Assembly (NCBI GenBank): GCA_948472605.1 | Contig: CAOKUH010000006.1 | Location: 1-21,485, forward strand | Length of the DNA stretch: 21,485 nucleotides | Direction: 5' to 3' | From: an uncultured Mycoplasmatota bacterium | GTDB lineage: Bacteria; Bacillota_I; Bacilli_A; RF39; UBA660 | Shown here: piece after piece, positions 16,568 through 21,485 of the stretch | Numbering within the stretch: position 1 is the stretch's first letter | Layout: the number at the start of each line of letters is the position of its first letter | Position numbers and translations under genes: made by a program | Notes under the pieces: generated by a model | What the model was told of the DNA's origin: nothing | The model's database searches: none | Seen by the model: only the letters and a program-made list of their open reading frames with translations

Positions 16568-19036
16568 TTAATTCGTCATCATATTACATTTATTTTGAGC
16601 AAAATCAATACTTACTGTAAGGGTATACATTTCGTTTATTTTATCAGCGACATATGTCCCTATTGCTGTATCAATTTCATCATATTCTTTTATTACTTTT
16701 TTATCATTACTTATATCTTCACCTTCAACCCATTTCCAGAATAGAGATATTTCAATACCTTTATTTAAAGGAACTATTATCATTGGGTTAAATTCTATTT
16801 CATTATAATTTACACTTCTATTTGGATTACTCATATTTGGTCGTTTCCATGAATCTTGATTTAATATTGCATATTTATCTTCACTTCCATAATAATATGT
16901 AAAGTAATCAATATCTGGTGTTGTGTATCTTATCTTATATCCGATATTTAAACAACCTTCTGGTAAACATATTGTATCTTCAGTTAATGTTAATCCTTTA
17001 ATAATTAATTCACTTCTACTATTATTATTTAGCGTAATAACGTAAGCACCTTCTACACCAGGGAATATTGGGCTTCCTTCATGTTCATTACCATATTCGT
17101 CTTTGTAATATCCTTCATATTGGTTACCTTTTTTATCTTTAAAGTAACGGAATATATCAACATCTGCTAAATATAGTTTTTTAGTTGTTTGGTCAGGTGT
17201 AATATTTTCTGGTTTTCCTTCAAAAATTGGATATAAAGTTAAGCTACTTGTTAAGTTAGTTATAACACTATCAATACTATAAGATTTTCCAGAGCCATCA
17301 CTAGCTGTATTAAATTCTTTAATTGGATAGTATAAACAATCATTTTCTTTATTTATTCCAAAAGCTATATAATCTTTTAAATTTATTTTTTCATCATAAG
17401 ATATTGGTATAACCATTGGTACATTTTTTCCATTAGCTATGCTTATACTACTAAAATATCCATCTAAGAATTTATTGTTAGGATAAATTGTTAATATATT
17501 ATTTTCAACTAAATTTATTTTAATATCTTGATAATCATTGCCATTTATTTTTAAAGTCTCACCATATATAGACCCTGATACTCTTATATATTTATCTATT
17601 GTAGCTCCTATATTTCCATCTGCTACTTTATCAGTAATAGTTACTTTTATTGGAAGAGCTGATGTTGCATCTTTATTTCCATCATAAGATATTTTTATGT
17701 AATCACGATATTCTTCTAAAACTTCTACATTTACACATGTTTTATTATTTGAAGAACATATTTTTATTTTATTTTGATTATCTTCTGTAACATTTATACT
17801 TTCTTTAAATAAATTACCAGTCTTTATAATGAAAGTTTCACTTCCAGAACCATCTATGTAATTTAAATTATATTCAGTAGGACTAATTGTTAAATCGTAA
17901 TCATGAATTTTAAAGTCAATTGTTGCCTCTTCTGTTTTACCATTGCTGCTAATAGTTATTGTTGCTTTATCTTTTGGTTTTACATTAGAATTTGGTGTTA
18001 CTTTAATAAAATATTCACCATTTATTTTGACTATTTCAGCTTTAATATTATCAGATGTACCTATTTTAACATTTTTTATACTATCTGTATCTAAAACTCC
18101 ATCTTTTAATACTTCATATTTTAAGTAATAAGGATTTTTAGATGAATAATCTTCTAAGTAATAAGGAGAGTCTCCATCATATATTTTAGAAATATTTACT
18201 TCGTAGACAGGATCTTTAACTGGTGGTTTTGGATTGTCTTCATTTGGGTTAGAAGGTTTTCCTGGTCTAACATTTCCACTTGAACCTCCGCTTTGATTAA
18301 TAACATTTAATGTATATTTTTCTGTATAAGTGACATCATTATAAGTAAGAGATAAAGTAAATGTAACTTTACCAGTTTTATATGCTGTTATTTGTAACAT
18401 TCCGTCTTTTGCGACTCCAGTTGCAATTGAATCATCACTTGAAGTTACAATAATGTCTCCATTTAATCCTTCTAATGTAAATGGTATATTTTTATTTTTG
18501 GTAATAGCTAGATTAATTGTTCCATTATTACTTGATAATTTTATTGATCTTGTTGCATCTGTAATCGTAACATTTGCAGTTGCCTCATATACTTTACCAT
18601 TAGTAGATGTATGTAAAGTAACAACTATTTTTCCTGTTGTTTTAGGTATTACTACAACATAATCATTGCTTACATAACAAGTTGCTATATTAGCATCACT
18701 AGTAGAACAACTAAATATGCTAGGATTAATATTTTTATAGCTAAAACTCAATTTCATCCTTTCATCGGATAATGACATTTCAACATTATTATTATCAAAT
18801 TGTAATTCCTTATTTTTTCTTACTTCCTTATCATCAGTTCCATCATCAATAGTGTGAGTACCACCATTATTGAAAAAATCACCGATTTTACCCAAAAATT
18901 TGGATGTACAACTACAACTTGTAATTAATAAGAGGATTATGATAATAATTATTATAATATACAATATATATCGTCTTTTCTTATCTTCTTCTGTTTCGTT
19001 TTCACTCTTGTGTAATTTATCAAAATAAGATTTCAT
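16568..19036 (-). CDS. Anchored Ig-like surface protein with TasA-like C-terminus
   Basis: An 822-residue exported protein. A charged cytoplasmic N-terminus (1-22) and an Ile-rich hydrophobic segment (about 23-38) end in ITSC, which fits a lipobox with Cys41; it may be a lipoprotein or simply membrane-anchored. Two bacterial Ig-like repeats follow (about 75-160 and 162-245; TTGKIVVTL, YKTGKVTFTL), then a Gly/Pro/Asn linker and further beta modules with INGEYFIKVTPNS. The final 200 residues carry the landmarks of the TasA-like paralogues: FPGVEGAYVITL near 653-665, WKW (767-769) and DTAIG (789-793) before the last strands. This suggests a fibre-tip or anchor subunit. The start is ATG 19036 with AAGGAGG seven bases upstream. 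It lies between the TasA-like subunit and a SipW gene. Confidence 0.8.
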   Translation of the reverse strand: MKSYFDKLHKSENETEEDKKRRYILYIIIIIIIILLLITSCSCTSKFLGKIGDFFNNGGTHTIDDGTDDKEVRKNKELQFDNNNVEMSLSDERMKLSFSYKNINPSIFSCSTSDANIATCYVSNDYVVVIPKTTGKIVVTLHTSTNGKVYEATANVTITDATRSIKLSSNNGTINLAITKNKNIPFTLEGLNGDIIVTSSDDSIATGVAKDGMLQITAYKTGKVTFTLSLTYNDVTYTEKYTLNVINQSGGSSGNVRPGKPSNPNEDNPKPPVKDPVYEVNISKIYDGDSPYYLEDYSSKNPYYLKYEVLKDGVLDTDSIKNVKIGTSDNIKAEIVKINGEYFIKVTPNSNVKPKDKATITISSNGKTEEATIDFKIHDYDLTISPTEYNLNYIDGSGSETFIIKTGNLFKESINVTEDNQNKIKICSSNNKTCVNVEVLEEYRDYIKISYDGNKDATSALPIKVTITDKVADGNIGATIDKYIRVSGSIYGETLKINGNDYQDIKINLVENNILTIYPNNKFLDGYFSSISIANGKNVPMVIPISYDEKINLKDYIAFGINKENDCLYYPIKEFNTASDGSGKSYSIDSVITNLTSSLTLYPIFEGKPENITPDQTTKKLYLADVDIFRYFKDKKGNQYEGYYKDEYGNEHEGSPIFPGVEGAYVITLNNNSRSELIIKGLTLTEDTICLPEGCLNIGYKIRYTTPDIDYFTYYYGSEDKYAILNQDSWKRPNMSNPNRSVNYNEIEFNPMIIVPLNKGIEISLFWKWVEGEDISNDKKVIKEYDEIDTAIGTYVADKINEMYTLTVSIDFAQNKCNMMTN

Positions 19037-19076
19037 ACCTTACCCTCCTTTATATTTTATAAATAAATTTAAATTT

Positions 19077-19130
19077 CCAAATAAACCTACGAACATTCAT
19101 AGGCTTATTTGGGAAGTTAAATTAACTTCC
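19077..19130 (-). promoter_or_regulatory. Two adjacent hairpins between the fibre subunit and downstream genes
   Basis: On the minus strand an 8-bp hairpin (GGAAGTTA/TAACTTCC, 19112-19130) is followed at once by a 16-bp hairpin (arms 19097-19112 and 19077-19092, 4-base loop). The two non-Watson-Crick positions of the long stem become G-U only in the minus-strand RNA, showing that this is the structured strand. No T-run follows either, so they suit mRNA stabilisation or partial termination rather than a full stop. Confidence 0.6.
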
Positions 19131-19149
19131 TTGTATTACTATTCAAATA

Positions 19150-19779
19150 TTAGTCTACTTGAGTAGCAGTTATGCTAAGTTCAACTGTAATTTCTGGAAC
19201 TGTTCCATTAGCAGCAAGGATACCTAAAGCAGTATCACGTTCATCATTTACACCTGGAGTAGCATCATCATCAAATGCCCATCTCCATTGAATAGTACGA
19301 GATGTTGAAGATGCTCCAATAGCTACATTTTCAGTTAATGTTGATAATACAGCATTGATGTCAGTATTCCAATCAGTTCCATTAACACTATATTCTAGTG
19401 GAATAGTATAATTTATAGGATTACCTTCTCCATCAGTTAATTTTGCATATGTAACATTTGCAGTCATTGAAATTTGTGCAGTAACTTCTGAAATGTTTGC
19501 AACAGATATATCAAATTGTCCTCTTGTACCTGGAGCAATTTTTTTAGCAGCAACATCTGTTTCAGCGCTTGAATTTGAGTCTAAAATTGTTTCAAATAAA
19601 TTGAAAGTAAAATCTTTAGATACAGCAGCACCATTAACTTGGAATGCCCATTTAGCTACAGTTGCTGAACTAGATCCTGTAAAAGTACTAGTATATTTTG
19701 CATATGTTCCACTTACAGAATAAGCAGTAATAGCTACAGCCATTAATAAACCTGTTAAAACCATCATTTTCTTTTTCAT
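19150..19779 (-). CDS. TasA/CalY-like fibre subunit, probably the major one
   Basis: A 209-residue SipW-type exported protein: MKKKMMVLTG, a hydrophobic core, then VSGTYAKYTSTFTG (22-35). The mature part has TVAKWAFQV (40-48), IAPGTRG (81-87), WRW (165-167), DTALG (182-186), AANG and a C-terminal strand ending TQVD. These are TasA/camelysin-family features; such proteins polymerise into extracellular fibres. It has no cysteine and no anchor. The start is ATG 19779, with the strongest ribosome site in the locus, GGGAGGTG, about 6 bases upstream; an overlapping ATG at 19783 is out of frame. Its own putative promoter, strong ribosome site and following hairpins fit high expression. It is adjacent to both SipW-type peptidase genes' operon and is the closest relative of the protein at 2044-2718. 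Confidence 0.85.
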   Translation of the reverse strand: MKKKMMVLTGLLMAVAITAYSVSGTYAKYTSTFTGSSSATVAKWAFQVNGAAVSKDFTFNLFETILDSNSSAETDVAAKKIAPGTRGQFDISVANISEVTAQISMTANVTYAKLTDGEGNPINYTIPLEYSVNGTDWNTDINAVLSTLTENVAIGASSTSRTIQWRWAFDDDATPGVNDERDTALGILAANGTVPEITVELSITATQVD

Positions 19780-19804
19780 TCATTTCACCTCCCCTCAAAA
19801 AATC

Positions 19805-19831
19805 CTTATATCATAACTTTCGTTATGTCAA
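19805..19831 (-). promoter_or_regulatory. Putative promoter with operator-like inverted repeat before the fibre subunit
   Basis: TTGACA (19826-19831) and an extended TGATATAAG (TATAAG at 19805-19810) on the minus strand are 15 bases apart, shorter than the ideal 17. The spacer holds a perfect CATAAC-GAAA-GTTATG repeat (19812-19827), either a repressor site or an RNA hairpin with a GNRA-type loop. An AGGAAGA/TCTTCCT hairpin (19832-19851) lies just upstream and may weaken read-through from sipW. The rest of the 133-base gap holds a 7-bp stem at 19894-19916 overlapping the sipW stop. Confidence 0.5.
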
Positions 19832-19912
19832 AGGAAGAGTATAATCTTCCTAATCTATGTAAATGTTCTAAATGAACTATTTACCAAATTTATTTAAGCC
19901 TTTTTCGATGGC

Positions 19913-21130
19913 TTAATCTTTTTTTATGTTATTTTCTTGTTGTTCTTTCATTCTCTTATAAGCCATAAATTCTTCCCACTCTTTATCATGTGGTCTTTCT
20001 TTCTTATATGAGTTATTATTATATTTATTTTGATTATAATTTCCATAATTTTTATTTTGATTGTTTCTATTTGGCGAATAATTTTTGGACTTATTATAAC
20101 CAGAATTATTGTAATTATTATTGTTATTATTTTTAGGCTTATTATAGTTATTATGATTTCTATCTTGTTGATATTTATTATTTTCATTATTTGGTTTATT
20201 CTTTTGGCCATTATATTTAGGATAATTGCCACGATTTTTATTATAATTTTGTTGCTTATTATTTCTGTTTTCAAAAGTCTTTTCACGATTATTAATTTCT
20301 TTTTCGTGTTTATTAATTTTATTTACTTTAGAAACTATTTCTTCATCTATGTCTTTAACCTTATTATAATCCCAAACTTCATCTTCTTGTTCATCATAAT
20401 ATTTAGCATCTTGCTTTTCTTCATCATAAAGCCAAAAATCTTCATCTTTTTTTACTTCATTAGTTTTTTCTATTTTTGATTGTTCTTGTCTTCTTTTAAA
20501 TTCCCAATATTCTTCATATGAATTATTTTTCCTTTGATCATCTAATTCTTCTCTAGATCTTTTATATTCTAAAAATTCTTGTCTTTCTAATTCACGTTGT
20601 TTTTTATTAGAAATAGAGAAACTTATAACGAATATCGCGGTAACTCCTAAAACAAGTATTATTATAGTTGTCGGCTCTGATAAACTACTCATTATTGAAC
20701 CAATTCCTGGAAATCTTCCAATATATAAACCTTCAACATCTTCTAATGAAACTAAATTTTTATCTTGAGAGTTGTTATTATCTCCTTTAGTAATGAAAAA
20801 TGTTTCACCATCTTCAATAACAATATCGATAATTCTATGGGTGGTAACTGTTCCTGCAGCATCTCTAAATGCTATAACATCGTTTATTTCTAGCGTTTTA
20901 GGATCAATTATTTTTGTAAATATTAAGTCTCCTTTATGAATAGCTGATTCCATTGATCCAGATAAAACCATAAATGGCTTTAGTCCAAAAACACTAGGAA
21001 CTACGTTTTCATCTTTTTTTGCTTGATACATAACGCTTAAATTTATAATTAACATTATGCCTAGTATTGTACATGCTACAATAAATAACCAATTACTTAT
21101 TGACTTGTACCATATTTTTTTCTCTTTCAT
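19913..21130 (-). CDS. sipW: SipW-type signal peptidase with long Asn/Lys/Tyr-rich tail
   Basis: About 405 residues; typical SipW enzymes have roughly 180-200. The catalytic half is standard for S26B: a membrane segment (about 12-34), SGSM with Ser59, TTHRII with His98, KGDNNN (115-120) and a second membrane helix (about 153-173). The remaining 230 residues should lie in the cytoplasm. They begin with charged coiled-coil-like sequence, then become Asn/Lys/Tyr/Gln-rich (about 285-375) and end in a charged segment. Three copies of E-aromatic-x-x-aromatic-K-R occur at 185-191, 207-213 and 387-393. The start is ATG 21130 with GGGTGA just upstream; an ATG at 21148 has no ribosome site. It lies between the Thr-Pro-repeat gene and the TasA-like subunit, its likely substrate. 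Confidence 0.88.
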   Translation of the reverse strand: MKEKKIWYKSISNWLFIVACTILGIMLIINLSVMYQAKKDENVVPSVFGLKPFMVLSGSMESAIHKGDLIFTKIIDPKTLEINDVIAFRDAAGTVTTHRIIDIVIEDGETFFITKGDNNNSQDKNLVSLEDVEGLYIGRFPGIGSIMSSLSEPTTIIILVLGVTAIFVISFSISNKKQRELERQEFLEYKRSREELDDQRKNNSYEEYWEFKRRQEQSKIEKTNEVKKDEDFWLYDEEKQDAKYYDEQEDEVWDYNKVKDIDEEIVSKVNKINKHEKEINNREKTFENRNNKQQNYNKNRGNYPKYNGQKNKPNNENNKYQQDRNHNNYNKPKNNNNNNYNNSGYNKSKNYSPNRNNQNKNYGNYNQNKYNNNSYKKERPHDKEWEEFMAYKRMKEQQENNIKKD

Positions 21131-21161
21131 TATCTCACCCACTCTCATTTGAGTTTTTTAT

Positions 21162-21485
21162 TTATCTGCCTAATGATTCTTCGTCTTCATCTCTATCAGG
21201 CGCTTGTTCATAAACTTCTCCAGTATTTACATCTATTAATACACTAGAACCAGGATAATAAACTACAACATCTTCATCTCTTTCTGGAGGTTGATAGTAA
21301 TCATCATTAGTATTTTGATCTGTTTCAATAGAACCTCCTCCATAGCCAGGATCTGGTGTCGGCGTTGGTGTTGGATCCGGTGTCGGCGTTGGTGTTGGAA
21401 CCGGTGTTGGTGTTGGCGTTGGTGTTGGATCCGGTGTTGGTGTTGGCGTTGGTGTTGGATCCGGTGTTGGTGTTGGCGTTGGTGT
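21162..21485 (-). CDS. C-terminal end of a Thr-Pro-repeat protein (5' end outside window)
   Basis: An open frame of 107 codons running in from the window edge to TAA at 21164-21162. The first 45 or so residues are Thr-Pro repeats punctuated by Asp-Pro or Val-Pro. They are followed by GYGGGS and a 55-residue acidic C-terminus containing YYPGSSVLIDVNTGEVYEQA. Such TP stretches are extended, rigid linkers in exported proteins. No sorting signal or membrane helix is present at this end, so any signal peptide or functional domain must lie beyond the window. Codon use and GC content in the repeat differ sharply from the neighbours. It precedes sipW by 31 bases, so the two are probably co-transcribed. 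Function unknown. Confidence 0.75.
   Translation of the reverse strand, partial: TPTPTPTPDPTPTPTPTPDPTPTPTPTPVPTPTPTPDPTPTPTPDPGYGGGSIETDQNTNDDYYQPPERDEDVVVYYPGSSVLIDVNTGEVYEQAPDRDEDEESLGR
21349..21485 (-). repeat. In-frame 30-base tandem repeat encoding TP-rich decapeptides
   Basis: Units of GGATCC plus four 6-base steps of the GGTGTT/GGCGTT type (plus strand) repeat with a 30-base period. The two units nearest the right edge (from 21427 and 21457) are identical as far as visible; older units nearer the gene end are shortened or carry GGAACC. Each encodes DP or VP followed by TP steps. The array continues beyond the window. Confidence 0.9.

Noticed and set aside
19894..19926. Hairpin plus T-run that reads as a plus-strand terminator
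   Set aside because: No plus-strand gene leads into it; the T-run is the complement of the Lys-Lys-Asp codons ending the SipW gene.
20030..20479. A 149-codon plus-strand open frame opposite the SipW tail
   Set aside because: It is an Ile/Phe-rich mirror of the Asn/Lys-rich tail coding strand, has no ribosome site, and no recognisable domain.
21349..21485. CRISPR-like regular repeats
   Set aside because: Repeats are contiguous without unique spacers, stay in one reading frame, and encode a Thr-Pro linker.

Overview
The window is AT-rich DNA in which every supported gene lies on the minus strand, so transcription runs from high to low coordinates. Gene content (rimP-nusA-ylxR-infB-rbfA-truB), strong AGGAGG-type ribosome sites, UGA used as a stop (ylxR, rbfA, one sipW) and the many SipW-type exported proteins point to a low-GC Bacillota relative. 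It resembles the uncultured gut Bacilli/Mollicutes-like lineages (RF39/Erysipelotrichales area) that keep the standard genetic code. The placement is inference from style, not a database match.

Region A (21485 to about 12146) is a surface-fibre locus. In transcription order it holds the C-terminal end of a Thr-Pro-repeat protein, a SipW-type signal peptidase with a very long disordered tail, a TasA/CalY-like fibre subunit, and an 822-residue membrane-anchored Ig-like protein whose C-terminus carries TasA-like hallmarks. A second SipW-type peptidase, a further small TasA-like protein and a 968-residue internally duplicated exported protein follow. It ends in a long 3' region with nested inverted repeats and a strong terminator. 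The likely logic is that the peptidases mature the SipW-type precursors, which then assemble on or outside the membrane.

Region B (12118 to 7926) is a two-gene operon with its own promoter. It encodes a membrane-anchored protein with a cohesin-like N-terminal module and a cadherin-like domain, translationally coupled to a secreted M6-type metalloprotease ending in a dockerin. Together they could form a small cell-surface docking complex.

Region C (7865 to 2828) is the housekeeping translation/transcription operon rimP-nusA-ylxR-infB-rbfA-truB. It is tightly packed with overlapping start and stop codons. RimP lacks its C-terminal domain, ylxQ and ylxP are absent, and a terminator-like hairpin sits in the leader.

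Region D (2791 to 1) has a second TasA-like subunit next to a conventional LepB signal peptidase, an Asn/Gly-rich secreted protein with its own promoter, a PH-domain-like cytoplasmic protein and, at the very edge, the promoter and start codon of a further gene. The paralogous TasA-like proteins at 2 kb and 19 kb link the two ends of the window.
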